From positions 1 through 64,000 of the forward strand of contig NZ_SCNV01000034.1 in assembly GCF_005503145.1 (NCBI RefSeq): a DNA stretch of 64,000 bases, given 5' to 3'. Shown here piece by piece: positions 11,267 through 19,853 of this stretch; the stretch's first letter is position 1; every line of letters begins with the position of its first letter. The notes beneath the pieces are model-generated. The model ran no database searches and was not told the DNA's origin. It saw only the letters and a list, made by a program, of their open reading frames with translations. This stretch comes from Burkholderia sp. 4M9327F10. GTDB lineage: Bacteria; Pseudomonadota; Gammaproteobacteria; Burkholderiales; Burkholderiaceae. The position numbers and the translations under genes are program-made.

Positions 11267-11974
11267 TTACTCGGGCGTCGGTTCTGCTTCTTTGGCGATC
11301 CAGCTTACGCTGGAGACAGTCGTTTCCATGCTGATGCGGCTTGCCATCAATTCGAGCTTCGACTGATCCTTGGGATGCAGTTTCAGGGTTGCCGTCACGC
11401 GAATGCGGCCCGGCTGCTCCGGCACGTCTTCACTTGTAAGGCTCTGAAACGAGAGGGGCGTGGAGTACATCGAATTCGATAACGCCGTGCGGATATGAAT
11501 CTCATCGTCCTCGCGGCAGACCACGGTGAGCACGTATTCGCGCACGAGGTCGGCATTTGAAACCGGTGTCGCGTTGATGGTGCGGCTGACTTCGCGCAAC
11601 ACGGTATTCGTCAGCAGCACGATGCCCGTGCCGGCCAGCGCGGGTCCATAGTGTCCCGCACCGCACAACACGCCTACTGCCGCCGAACACCACAGGGTCG
11701 CGGCCGTATTGATCCCCTGGATAGAACCTTTGTCGCGCATGATGACGCCGCCGCCTAGGAAGCCGACACCGGACACCACGTACGCGGCAATCTGCGTGAC
11801 ACCAGCCGTGCCGTTGCCGGTCAGCACGCCTAGCGTGACAAACAGGCAGGCGCCGCTTGCAACCAGCGTGATGGTGCGCAGGCCGGCCGTGCGCTGGCGC
11901 ATCTGCCGTTCGATGCCAATTGCGACACCGCAGGAAAAAGCGGCAAGGAGCCGCCATACAAATTCAAGCGTCAT
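11267..11974 (-). CDS. MgtC/SapB-family inner-membrane protein
   Basis: A protein of about 235 residues with the MgtC architecture: four or five membrane helices in the first 140 residues followed by a soluble C-terminal domain. The signature AFSCGVAIGIERQMRQRTAGLRT near the N-terminus and GVGFLGGGVIMRD around residue 75 are diagnostic. MgtC proteins support growth at low magnesium and, in intracellular pathogens, inhibit the F1Fo ATPase; in soil Burkholderiales they are common with undefined roles. The frame also offers a TTG at 11989; I prefer ATG 11974. The C-terminal domain here is about 90 residues, longer than in the minimal SapB type. It is not next to an mgtA/mgtB pump gene. No Mg-responsive leader was recognised in the 400 bases upstream. 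Confidence 0.88.
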   Translation of the reverse strand: MTLEFVWRLLAAFSCGVAIGIERQMRQRTAGLRTITLVASGACLFVTLGVLTGNGTAGVTQIAAYVVSGVGFLGGGVIMRDKGSIQGINTAATLWCSAAVGVLCGAGHYGPALAGTGIVLLTNTVLREVSRTINATPVSNADLVREYVLTVVCREDDEIHIRTALSNSMYSTPLSFQSLTSEDVPEQPGRIRVTATLKLHPKDQSKLELMASRISMETTVSSVSWIAKEAEPTPE

Positions 11975-12398
11975 TAGATTAATAGTCAAGGCGTGCTCAG
12001 ACGCATAGTTTGAACCATACGCGTGACAGCATCGCTAATGATCCGCGAGGGCCGACGCGTGACGACGCGCGCGGGCTATTGCTCGCGGCGCGAATGCTAC
12101 GGCTGCTGCAAGGTTTCGAGCCTGGCAGCGGCGCGTTACTACGGACAAGTGCACGGGGACGACTACGGCGCGCACCGTCTGGCCGGATGGCAAGACGGCG
12201 GCAGGGATTAGACTGGCGCGGCGAGCTTGCCGATCAGGCGATTGAGGCAATCGAAGATCGATAACTGCTACTGTCCAAGATGGGTATTCCGGTTAGACGT
12301 GTGGACGGATTTTAGGCAATGGCATGACCCGAAGTCAACCGCTGGGTCATGCCGTTGGGTCATGCCGCTGGATCATGCGGATATGTCATGCCTGCCAG
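11975..12398. other. Intergenic interval upstream of mgtC-like and downstream of GH31 gene
   Basis: No convincing gene. Frames on the plus strand (12010-12264) are Arg-rich and lack family similarity. The left end must hold the mgtC-like promoter; the right end holds the hairpin listed separately plus three imperfect copies of a GGGTCATGCCGTTGG-like unit at about 12342-12380. Confidence 0.5.
12321..12353 (-). terminator. Inverted repeat behind the GH31 gene, probable terminator
   Basis: GGCATGACCC (12321-12330) and GGGTCATGCC (12344-12353) are a perfect 10-bp inverted repeat around 13 bases, 46 bases past the stop of the leftward alpha-glucosidase gene. On the minus strand it is followed by ATTGCCTAAAAT, a weak U-rich tail. 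Confidence 0.5.
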
Positions 12399-14816
12399 TC
12401 ACGCCGCGGGCAAATCGAGAACCAGCCGGGTCCAGGCTTGAGCGCGTACCTCGCTGCGAAGCGTCGCGTTGCTCACGGCAATGCGGCGGGCATCGGCGGC
12501 GGGCAGCAACACTTCCACGGAGTCGAACGGCCGGCGCCAGTCTCCCGACCAGTCCACCGCGACGGTAAGCGTTGCCGCATCGCTCGCGACGCTGACCTTC
12601 CAGCAACCGTACGCGCCGCTGCGCCAGGCCTCCGATTCGCCGTCGTCCTCGAAGCATTCGCCTTGCGCGATGCCCGCGCCGCGATACGGCGCCACCATGA
12701 AGCCGCGCTGCTCAGCGGGCCGCGCGAAGTGTTGAGACGCGACGTTAAGCGGTACGACGCTGCCTTCGCGAATCAGCATGACGGGTTGCTCCCACGGTGC
12801 CGGCAGTGTCACTGACTGACCGCCTGCGAATGTTTCGCCGCTCCAGTACGAGACCCATCCCGCGTCCGCCGGAAGCCACACTTCGCGCTCTGTTTGCCCC
12901 GGCTCGACAACCGGCGCAAACAGCAGAGATGCGCCGAGCATCATGTCGTCGCCATCGGCATAACATGCCGGATCGTTGGGGAACTCGGCAAAAGTGGGGC
13001 GCAACACGGGCTCGTAGCGCTGTGTCGAGTCCCACAGCAGATGGTACAGATACGGCAGCAGGCGATAGCGCAGCTTGATCAGGTCAGAGACCTGACGGGT
13101 GGCTTGCGGATGCATCCACGGTTCGTTGACCGTGCCGTCGTCGTTCCAGGAGTGGATGCTGAAGCGCGGCATCAGGATACCGAACTGAATCCAGCGCACA
13201 AACAGTTCGGCTTCGGGCGCCGGACCCGAAAAGCCGCCGATATCGTGCCCGATGTTCGACACGCCCGATAACGCGAGTCCCAATCCCATCTTCAGGTTAT
13301 AGCGCAGCGTTTCCCACGACGTGTAGTTGTCTCCCGACCAGGTCTGCACATAGCGATGCATGCCGACCCCGCCCGAACGCGAGACGAGAAACGGCCGCTG
13401 TTCCGGCGCATACGCGCGTTGGGCATCACGCGAGGCGCGCATCATCAGCATGGTCTGCAGTACCTTCGCTTCGCGGGCGGGGTAGGGCTTGCCGAAGCCG
13501 TGAGCGATGGCGTCCGGGCTCCAGATTTCGAATTCGTTGTTGTCGTTCCACGTCGACGCAATGCCATAGCGCAGCAGCGCATCCGTTACGTGCGCGCGCC
13601 ACCATGCAATCGTGTCCGGGTTCGTGAAGTCCAGATAGGCGCCCACTTCGTCCCAGAACTGCACCCACGCGGGCCCGCCGTCGCGAGCGCGGATCAGCAG
13701 CCGGTCGCGCGCCACCTGTTCGAACTCCGGATGGTCGCGCAGCAAGCACGGCTTGATGTTGGCGCACAGGCGCACGCCCTGTTCGAGATAGCCCTGCACG
13801 AAGCCGTCGATGTCGGGGAACTTGTCGTGGTTCCAGTTGAACACGTAACGCTTCGGACCGATCGACGTATAGCCTGACGAGAGGTGGAACGAGTCGCACA
13901 GGATGTCGTGTTCGCGGCAGCGCTCAATGAATTCGCCCATGCGTTGCTGGGCATCGGGTGCGTCGGTGTAGCTCATCGTCGAGCCGGAGTAGCCGAGCCC
14001 CCACTTGGGCATCAGGGCCGGGCGGCCGGTGAGCCACGTGAAGCGCCGTACGGCGGCGAGCGGCGTGGCGGGTGAAGCGATGAAGTAGTAGTCGAGGTCG
14101 CCATGCTCGGCAATGAAATGGCGATAGTGGCCGTGATAGTTGTCGAGCTCGCGGCCCATGTCGAACGTGCAGTCGGCCAGGGTGTCGTAGAAAAGGCCGA
14201 AGCCGAGCGCCGCCTCGCGCTGCCACGTGAGGTAGAAGGGGATGTGCTTGTAAAGGGGATCCGTGCTCTTCGCGCTGTAGCCCATCGCATCGATGTTGAT
14301 CATCTCGTAGCGCTGATTGGCGCGATCGAGCGATCCGGCGCGTTCGCCGAGACCGAGGTACATCTCGCCCGCCTCGCGGCGCACGTAGTGATAGACGCGC
14401 TCGTCCCACCAGCCGAAGTTATACGCCTGCGTGGCGCGGTCCTGCAGCACCCGGCGCCAGCCTTCGCCGCTGCGCAGTTCCCATGTGCAGAAACCGCCTT
14501 GCAGCGTGACGGTGAGCCTGATCTGCGTGGTTTCGATGCGCAGTTGCACGCCGTCCGAGTGCTGGCTGAAGGGCGGCAGGCGATAGCCCGAGAGGTCGAG
14601 GCGATCGCGGCCTTCGATGGCGACGTCGTCGAGCCCCGGCGCGATCGCCCAGGTGCGCGGGCCGCGAGCCTTGCCATCGGGCAGCACACGCACGCGCACG
14701 ATATCGTCTTCCAGCACGAAGATTTCGATCACAGCGCCCGCGGCGCTGTTCAGGCGCACGAGATTGCCCGACGGCTCGGCGGGTTCGAAAACGGGGGGAT
14801 GCAACAGCGACATCAT
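12399..14816 (-). CDS. Glycoside hydrolase family 31, alpha-glucosidase-like
   Basis: The 805-residue enzyme has the GH31 layout: N-terminal beta-sandwich (to about 230), (beta/alpha)8 barrel (about 260-620) and C-terminal beta domains. The catalytic nucleophile is Asp425 in WNDNNEFEIW and the acid/base is Asp496 in WSGDN; both motifs are intact, so the enzyme should be an active retaining alpha-glycosidase. There is no signal peptide, so it acts in the cytoplasm on an imported sugar. The MFS transporter gene lies 40 bases upstream on the same strand, which makes a two-gene uptake-and-hydrolysis operon. Substrate cannot be read from sequence; it is not a sulfoquinovosidase, since that family's active-site signatures are not seen. 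A hairpin follows the gene. Confidence 0.92.
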   Translation of the reverse strand: MMSLLHPPVFEPAEPSGNLVRLNSAAGAVIEIFVLEDDIVRVRVLPDGKARGPRTWAIAPGLDDVAIEGRDRLDLSGYRLPPFSQHSDGVQLRIETTQIRLTVTLQGGFCTWELRSGEGWRRVLQDRATQAYNFGWWDERVYHYVRREAGEMYLGLGERAGSLDRANQRYEMINIDAMGYSAKSTDPLYKHIPFYLTWQREAALGFGLFYDTLADCTFDMGRELDNYHGHYRHFIAEHGDLDYYFIASPATPLAAVRRFTWLTGRPALMPKWGLGYSGSTMSYTDAPDAQQRMGEFIERCREHDILCDSFHLSSGYTSIGPKRYVFNWNHDKFPDIDGFVQGYLEQGVRLCANIKPCLLRDHPEFEQVARDRLLIRARDGGPAWVQFWDEVGAYLDFTNPDTIAWWRAHVTDALLRYGIASTWNDNNEFEIWSPDAIAHGFGKPYPAREAKVLQTMLMMRASRDAQRAYAPEQRPFLVSRSGGVGMHRYVQTWSGDNYTSWETLRYNLKMGLGLALSGVSNIGHDIGGFSGPAPEAELFVRWIQFGILMPRFSIHSWNDDGTVNEPWMHPQATRQVSDLIKLRYRLLPYLYHLLWDSTQRYEPVLRPTFAEFPNDPACYADGDDMMLGASLLFAPVVEPGQTEREVWLPADAGWVSYWSGETFAGGQSVTLPAPWEQPVMLIREGSVVPLNVASQHFARPAEQRGFMVAPYRGAGIAQGECFEDDGESEAWRSGAYGCWKVSVASDAATLTVAVDWSGDWRRPFDSVEVLLPAADARRIAVSNATLRSEVRAQAWTRLVLDLPAA

Positions 14817-14856
14817 CGGACTTCCTCAGTTTGAATAGGTGGCCGCATCCGGCGGC

Positions 14857-16137
14857 TCAGGCATGCGCCAGCTTGCGTTCGCTTTTCGATTGGCCGCGTA
14901 TCAGCACGACGAGCAGCGCGGCGCCGATCAGATCGAAGGCGCCGAGGCAGGCGAATAGCGGTCCATAGCCGACCGTATCGGCCAGCGCGCCGACCACCAG
15001 CGAAAAGCTCAGGCCGCCGATCCACGCGGCCATGCCCGCGAATCCGCTGGCGGTGCCCACTTCATCCGAATCGAACACATCGGCGCTCAGTGTATTGACG
15101 AGTGCGGAGATCATCTGATGGGCAAAGCCGCCCACGCAGAATAGCGCGATCGCCTCATACGGCGACGCGACGAGGCCGATACAGGCCGGTCCGATCATCA
15201 TGAACGCACCGAGGATCACCCCCGCCACGCGTGACCAGACCAGCGGAATGCGGAAATAGCGAATCAGGAACGGCGACAGATAACCGCCGAAGATGCCGCC
15301 GAGGTCGGCCGCCAGAAACGGCAGCCAGGCGAAGATGGCGATCTGTTTGAGATCCATGTGACGCACGGTCACGAGATAGAGCGGGATCCAGAAGCTGAAG
15401 GTCTGCCAGGCCGGTTCGGCGAAAAAGCGCGGCAACGCGATTGCCCAGAAGCGGCGCGAGCCGAGAATCTCGCGAACCGGGCGTTGGCTGACCGGCCCGA
15501 ACTGGGTCTGGCCGTCCTGGATCAAGGCGAGCTCTTTGCGGGACACGCGCGGATGCTCGGCCGGCGAGCGATACAGGGCATACCAGAGCGCGGCCCAGAC
15601 GAAACCGAAAGCCCCGGTTGCCATGAAGGCGGCCTGCCAGCCGAAGCGCAGCGACAGGAAGATGACGACGGGTGGCGCGAGCAAGGCGCCTAGCGAGGTG
15701 CCGGCATTGAAATAGCCGACCGCGACCGACTTTTCCTTGTCGGGGAACCATTCTGCGACCGCCTTCATGCCGGAAGGAATCGCGGCTGCTTCGAACAGAC
15801 CGAGGGCGCCACGCATCGCACCGAGCGACAGCCAGCCGGTGGCAAAACCGTGCAGCATGCCGGTGAACGACCACAGCGCGGCGAACAGCGCAAACCCGAG
15901 CCGCAGGCCGATCATGTCGACAATCAGCCCGCACACCGGTTGCATGATCGTATAACCGATCTGGAACGCGCCTACCACGTACGAATATTGCTTCGTCGTG
16001 AGCGCAAATACGTGCTTCAACTCCGGCGCGAGGACGGCCAGGGAATTGCGCGCGAGATAGTTCATGATCGTGCCGAGACACACCAGCACGATGATCCACC
16101 AACGTAAGCCTTTGATCGTTTTCAACGCTGTCTCCAT
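14857..16137 (-). CDS. MFS transporter, anion:cation symporter (ExuT/GudP-like) family
   Basis: A 12-helix major facilitator of about 426 residues. It has the pattern of the anion:cation symporter family (hexuronate, glucarate and related sugar-acid carriers): RWWIIVLVCLGTIMNYLARNSL in helix 1, GRALGLFEAAAIPSGMKAVAEWFP-like sequence near helix 4 and FNAGTSLGALLAPPVV in helix 5. The frame extends upstream to 16227, but the extra 30 residues are polar and the ATG at 16137 matches the family start; a Shine-Dalgarno is weak at either. It is the first gene of the two-gene unit with the GH31 enzyme, so it probably imports the glycoside that the enzyme cleaves, which may therefore be acidic. Two operator-like palindromes lie upstream at 16272 and 16313. 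Confidence 0.88.
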   Translation of the reverse strand: METALKTIKGLRWWIIVLVCLGTIMNYLARNSLAVLAPELKHVFALTTKQYSYVVGAFQIGYTIMQPVCGLIVDMIGLRLGFALFAALWSFTGMLHGFATGWLSLGAMRGALGLFEAAAIPSGMKAVAEWFPDKEKSVAVGYFNAGTSLGALLAPPVVIFLSLRFGWQAAFMATGAFGFVWAALWYALYRSPAEHPRVSRKELALIQDGQTQFGPVSQRPVREILGSRRFWAIALPRFFAEPAWQTFSFWIPLYLVTVRHMDLKQIAIFAWLPFLAADLGGIFGGYLSPFLIRYFRIPLVWSRVAGVILGAFMMIGPACIGLVASPYEAIALFCVGGFAHQMISALVNTLSADVFDSDEVGTASGFAGMAAWIGGLSFSLVVGALADTVGYGPLFACLGAFDLIGAALLVVLIRGQSKSERKLAHA

Positions 16138-16271
16138 CCTGTCTGATATCTGTTTTGGGGCGGCGTGCCGGTCGGCCTGCCGGCCCGGTTCTTGATGCCG
16201 GGCTCTGCTGTCGATCTGATAGGTCATCGCATGACTTTATATCGGATCGGTTGGTCAGCGAAGGCAATTTA

Positions 16272-16286
16272 TACCAAAAAGTGGTA
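16272..16286. promoter_or_regulatory. Inverted repeat TACCA-N5-TGGTA upstream of the GH31/MFS operon
   Basis: A 5-5-5 inverted repeat about 135 bases upstream of the MFS start. It could be a repressor half-site pair; no adjacent regulator gene identifies the binding protein. Confidence 0.35.
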
Positions 16287-16312
16287 AAAACTGCCGCTAT
16301 CTGCCGGTTAAA

Positions 16313-16322
16313 GTCATATGAC
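16313..16322. promoter_or_regulatory. Palindrome GTCATATGAC, operator candidate
   Basis: A perfect 10-bp palindrome. A similar stretch (ATGACTTTAT) recurs in inverted orientation at about 16233-16242, so the sequence ATGAC appears several times in the region. It resembles GntR-type operators but the regulator is unknown. Confidence 0.35.
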
Positions 16323-16700
16323 AACCGATGTCAAGGCCGCTTAGTCGCATCCTATGTTCGCAAACGAGCGCCGTCAAGAGCCATGCTGTTCGTTTGAACA
16401 CAAAATGAACAAATTGACGTTTCCGGTCCCATTCGGTCTGATATGACGCAGTTTGGGCACTGTGCTATCTCAAATCATCATCTCAAATTAAATTTGGAGT
16501 CCGAACCTTGACAGGGTCCATCCCGGAAAACACACTTGTTTGCGCCCTGAATCAAGTCATGTAACCCACACGCATGGGGCGAGCGAGGCGGGTGCCCTCC
16601 CATATAAGCCGGCGTGAACGCTCCTGGTGACCGGGGGGCGGTCCTTACGCGCCAGCCCGCAGCTTGATTCTCTTTTCCTGATTACCTGATTGAGGATTGT

Positions 16701-17207
16701 ATGAACAAGAAAGTCCTCGGCGTCGTTGCCGGTGCATTGATCGCGGCAACGCCGCTTGTTTCGTTCGCGGCCGACTCACTGCCCGTCGCGTTCGAAGGCA
16801 GCAGCGTGTTGCAGGCCGACGGCGTCGTGAAGAGCGTGGACGAGGCGCATCATGCCGTCACCGTGATCGACGCGCATGGCGGCGAGGCATCGTTCACTGT
16901 GACGGATGCGAGCGGCCTTGCCCATATTCAGCCCGGCAGCAAGGTCCACGTCCGCATGACTCGTAGCGCGCTTGTCAGCCCGTCACGCGGCGCTGTTGCG
17001 TCCCAGTCGTCGTTGCAAAACGTCACGGCCGAGGTCGTAGCTGTCGACCGTGCTTCCGGCGTGGTCGAACTGAAGGGTGCGAATGGCGCCGTGTTCCATA
17101 TCCAGGGGAGCGATCCGCTGAAGCTCGCCAACCTGCAACCGGGTATGCATGTCGACGTGGCCTATGCTCCGCAAGTAAGCGTGGCAGTGGCGCCCGCCGC
17201 GCAGTGA
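16701..17207 (+). CDS. Periplasmic protein with two copies of a small beta domain, function unknown
   Basis: A 168-residue exported protein: signal peptide with MNKK, a hydrophobic stretch and a likely SFA-A cleavage near residue 23. The mature part contains two similar segments of about 48 residues, one starting DGVVKSVDEAHHAVTV and ending QPGSKVHVRM, the other starting TAEVVAVDRASGVVEL and ending QPGMHVDVAY. Both share the pattern V-x-x-VD-x-x-x-x-x-V-x-[LV]-x-x-x-x-G and the LQPG turn, so an internal duplication is visible. The pattern recalls CusF-like or OB-fold periplasmic domains, but the Met/His/Trp copper ligands of CusF are absent. GAGG precedes the ATG. It ends four bases before the convergent phosphoesterase gene. 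Confidence 0.8.
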   Translation: MNKKVLGVVAGALIAATPLVSFAADSLPVAFEGSSVLQADGVVKSVDEAHHAVTVIDAHGGEASFTVTDASGLAHIQPGSKVHVRMTRSALVSPSRGAVASQSSLQNVTAEVVAVDRASGVVELKGANGAVFHIQGSDPLKLANLQPGMHVDVAYAPQVSVAVAPAAQ

Positions 17208-17211
17208 AACC

Positions 17212-18375
17212 TCAGCCTGCCTCACCCGGCACCAGACGCAGCCGGGTGATCTCCGAAGGCGCGCCAAGCCGTTTGGGCGGTCCCCAATAGCCGGTGCCGC
17301 GGCTCGTATAAACCCACAGTCCGTTTAGCCGTGCGAGTCCTGCCGTGAACGGCTGCTGGAAGCGCACGAAAAAATTCCACGGAAAGAACTGGCCACCGTG
17401 CGTGTGGCCCGACAACTGCAGCGTGAATCCGGCTTCGGCGGCGGCTTCGGCCGAACGCGGCTGATGCGCCAGCAGTACTTTAATAAGCACGTCGCCAGGC
17501 GCACCCGCGAGCGCAGCGACTGGGTCGCTGCGATGGGCGGGGTCGAAATGAGCCGCGGAATAATCGGTGACGCCTGCGATAACCGCTCGCGCACCCTCGT
17601 GTTCCAGCACCACGTGCTCGTTGAGCAGCACGCGCAAGCCCAACTGGCGGAATTCATCAATCCACGCATCGGCGCCGGCGTAGTACTCGTGATTGCCGGT
17701 GACCAGATAGGCGCCATGCCGTGCGCTCAGGCGCGAGAGCGGCCGCGTGTGGTCGCGCAACTGCGGCACGCTGCCGTCGACCACGTCGCCGGTCACGGCG
17801 ATCAGATCCGGTTTGAGGCGGTTCACCGCATCGACAATCGCGTCCACGTAACGGCGCTTGATGGTCGGTCCGACGTGAATGTCGCTGATCTGGACGATGG
17901 TGAAGCCGTCCAGCGCTTGCGGCAGATCGTCGATCGGCACGTCGATCGTGACAACCCGCGCACGGCGCCGCGCATTGATGAGCCCCACTGTTGTTGAGAG
18001 CAGCGCGAGGAGCGGCACAGCCGCCGCGGAACCGGTGCGCCAGCTCGCCATCGGAATGGTGCGCGGCCAGATCGCATCGACCGTCACAAGCGACGCCAGC
18101 GCCAGATCGCGTGCGAGGGTCAACACCAGCAATGACGAAAAGAAGCCCATTGCCAGCAGGCCGACCCACGCGAGCCGGTCAGCCAGCGGCTGCTGTTCGA
18201 TGGTTCGCGCCAGCATGCCGAGCGGGATCAGCAGAACAGACAGCACGAGCCAGAGCGCCGCCAGCCATCGCCCGATCGGGTCGACGGGCAGGTCCGGAAT
18301 GATTCGCAAACCGACGTAGATGTGCAGCAGGACGCCAATGCCAATAAAGCGAACAAGAAACGATGAGCGGCGCAT
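17212..18375 (-). CDS. Membrane-anchored calcineurin-type metallophosphoesterase
   Basis: The product (about 387 residues) has four predicted membrane helices in its first 140 residues and a C-terminal calcineurin-like phosphoesterase domain. All five metal-site blocks are present in order: QISDIHVG, TGDVVDG, GNHEYY, LLAHQPR and SGHTHGGQ, which together bind the two-metal centre. This is the YkuE/YaeI-type layout; related enzymes hydrolyse UDP-diacylglucosamine, phosphodiesters or nucleotides, so the substrate is open. The frame continues upstream to a TTG at 18414; I chose ATG 18375, which begins the hydrophobic N-terminus, though no strong ribosome binding site is visible. Convergent with the upstream exported-protein gene and divergent from the next gene. 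Confidence 0.88.
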   Translation of the reverse strand: MRRSSFLVRFIGIGVLLHIYVGLRIIPDLPVDPIGRWLAALWLVLSVLLIPLGMLARTIEQQPLADRLAWVGLLAMGFFSSLLVLTLARDLALASLVTVDAIWPRTIPMASWRTGSAAAVPLLALLSTTVGLINARRRARVVTIDVPIDDLPQALDGFTIVQISDIHVGPTIKRRYVDAIVDAVNRLKPDLIAVTGDVVDGSVPQLRDHTRPLSRLSARHGAYLVTGNHEYYAGADAWIDEFRQLGLRVLLNEHVVLEHEGARAVIAGVTDYSAAHFDPAHRSDPVAALAGAPGDVLIKVLLAHQPRSAEAAAEAGFTLQLSGHTHGGQFFPWNFFVRFQQPFTAGLARLNGLWVYTSRGTGYWGPPKRLGAPSEITRLRLVPGEAG

Positions 18376-18793
18376 AGAGAGGGATGGGGCAGAAGGGGCC
18401 GGACGCACGCGCAAACGCGGGGCGCGTCTGGTGCAGCTTGGCCGGCGTGGCAGATCATTCTACCGGCATGTCATCACGCCTGCCGGAGTGGCCCACGGTC
18501 CGTTGTTCTGGCCCGGCCGGGATCTAAAACCAGGGTGCAAGACGATTCGAAGCCGGCGTCGGATTGCAGCGAGCAAGGCCGTCCCGCTGCTCCCGGATAC
18601 CCAGGAAAGATCTAATTAAACATCTTTTGAATTGTTCCTGCGCGTGGACTATTCTCAAAGTGAACCGTGCTGCAACCGGTCCCGCGACTGCCCCGTGCCT
18701 CGTGTGCAGATTTGCTGCAGATCGCCTGGCACAACGGTTGCACCGCGTGGTTCGTTCTATCGCCCGTTGAGAGCGCGATGCAGGAGACGCATC
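18376..18793. other. Divergent intergenic interval
   Basis: About 420 bases between the phosphoesterase and the small membrane protein genes. No gene is supported; the only clear feature is the promoter candidate at 18627-18655. Confidence 0.45.
18627..18655 (+). promoter_or_regulatory. Sigma-70-like promoter for the small membrane protein gene
   Basis: TTGAAT and TATTCT are separated by 17 bases within a locally AT-rich patch, predicting a start near 18662 and a leader of about 130 bases. Confidence 0.45.
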
Positions 18794-19105
18794 ATGAAAC
18801 TGACCAGACCAGGCCACCATCCACACCACGTTGGCTATGAGGGAAGTCATGTGATGTTGCCGATGGTGGGGTTGTCGCTGATGGCAATCGGCTTGTACTA
18901 CGGCGTGCGCGGTCTCGACATTTCCGAACTGGGCCGCGATGCGCTATTCGACGTGGTGATGGTGTTCGTGGCGCTCGGCATTGCGGGGCTCTTCGGCGTC
19001 GCCGCGGCATGGTTGCGCTCGCGAGGCGACGAGGCCGAAGAGGGATTCTGCTTTGTCGGCGCGCTGATCGGCGCCGTCGTGTTTTACGTGGCGCTTTTCG
19101 CCTGA
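18794..19105 (+). CDS. Small inner-membrane protein, function unknown
   Basis: A 103-residue protein with a His-rich N-terminus (GHHPHHVGYEGSH) followed by three hydrophobic helices: the first around LPMVGLSLMAIGLYYGV, the second around VVMVFVALGIAGLFGVAAAW and the third at the C-terminus FVGALIGAVVFYVALF. The frame runs open from 18632, but AGGAG eight bases before the ATG at 18794 fixes the start. The N-terminal histidines could bind a metal, which is inference. It is alone on its strand. I do not recognise a family. Confidence 0.75.
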   Translation: MKLTRPGHHPHHVGYEGSHVMLPMVGLSLMAIGLYYGVRGLDISELGRDALFDVVMVFVALGIAGLFGVAAAWLRSRGDEAEEGFCFVGALIGAVVFYVALFA

Positions 19106-19127
19106 AACCGGCGGCGCGCCTGATGCA

Positions 19128-19712
19128 TCAGAGAATCTGTGCGGCTTCGTCGAAGCTAAAACGCGGGCTGCGCGCGAACAGTTTAGACGGGTCGCCATAA
19201 CCGAGGTTGATGAGGAAGTTGGACTTCACCGTGGTGCCCGCGAAGAACGCCTCGTCAACCTTGGCCGTATCGAAACCCGACATCGCACCGGTGTCGAGTC
19301 CAAGCGCGCGTGCCGCCATGATCAGATAGCCGCCTTGCAGCGTGGCATTGCGAAAAGCGGTGTCGGCGATGGCTTTTTCGTTGCCGGCAAACCAGCTACG
19401 CGCATCGGCATGCGGAAACAGCTTCGGCAGGTGCTCGTAGAAAGCCATATCCATACCGACAATCACCGTAACCGGCGCAGCCATGGTCTTCTCGAGATTG
19501 CCTGCGGAGAGGGCGGGGCGCAGCTTTTCCTTGGCTTGTGCGGACTTCACGAACACAAAGCGCCCGGGGCTCGAGTTGGCCGAGGTCGGTCCGAGCAGGA
19601 CGAGATCGATCAACTGCTTGAGAAGAGCGTCGTCGACCGGTTTGGCTTGCCAGCCGTTGTGCGTGCGTGCGGTGCGAAACAGTTGATCGAGTGCGTCGTC
19701 GGAGAGCGTCAT
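19128..19712 (-). CDS. Nitroreductase-family protein, RutE-like
   Basis: A 194-residue FMN-dependent nitroreductase fold with the features of the RutE/HadB group (malonic semialdehyde reductase / NADH dehydrogenase): LFRTARTHNGWQ at the N-terminus, GPTSANSSPGRFVFV for FMN binding and GLDTGAMSGFDTAKVDEAFF, which is very close to RutE, plus the C-terminal LGYGDPSKLFARSPRFSFDE. Length is normal (RutE is 196). The frame continues upstream but ATG 19712 matches the family start. No other rut (pyrimidine degradation) genes are nearby, so assignment to that pathway is weak; a general quinone or enal reductase is equally possible. It is divergent from alkB. Confidence 0.88.
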   Translation of the reverse strand: MTLSDDALDQLFRTARTHNGWQAKPVDDALLKQLIDLVLLGPTSANSSPGRFVFVKSAQAKEKLRPALSAGNLEKTMAAPVTVIVGMDMAFYEHLPKLFPHADARSWFAGNEKAIADTAFRNATLQGGYLIMAARALGLDTGAMSGFDTAKVDEAFFAGTTVKSNFLINLGYGDPSKLFARSPRFSFDEAAQIL

Positions 19713-19853
19713 GATGGTAAATCCGCTGGAGAGAAAAATTCGGAGACGATAGAACGAGAGCGCAAGGCTGTTGCGTGGCCTGCCGTTGCAGTTCGCTTCA
19801 TAATAGCCAGGCTCGTTTCTATCCGCGCGCAGGCGCATGCAACATGCTATCTC

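Larger units (their letters stand above)
16138..16700. other. Regulatory interval between divergent MFS gene and exported-protein gene
   Basis: No gene seen in 560 bases. It is AT-richer than its surroundings around 16260-16540. Beyond the two operator candidates it holds a perfect 6-1-6 palindrome CAAATT-A-AATTTG at 16484-16496 preceded by a direct repeat of TCTCAAAT (16469 and 16481), and a TTGACA at 16508-16513 that could be the -35 box for the rightward gene, although no good -10 follows at 17 bases. Confidence 0.45.

Noticed and set aside
12010..12264. Plus-strand frame of 84 codons upstream of the mgtC-like gene
   Set aside because: Arg-rich, no ribosome binding site and no similarity.
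11975..12300. Magnesium-sensing leader upstream of the mgtC-like gene
   Set aside because: I looked for a Mg riboswitch or a proline-rich leader peptide and found no recognisable element.
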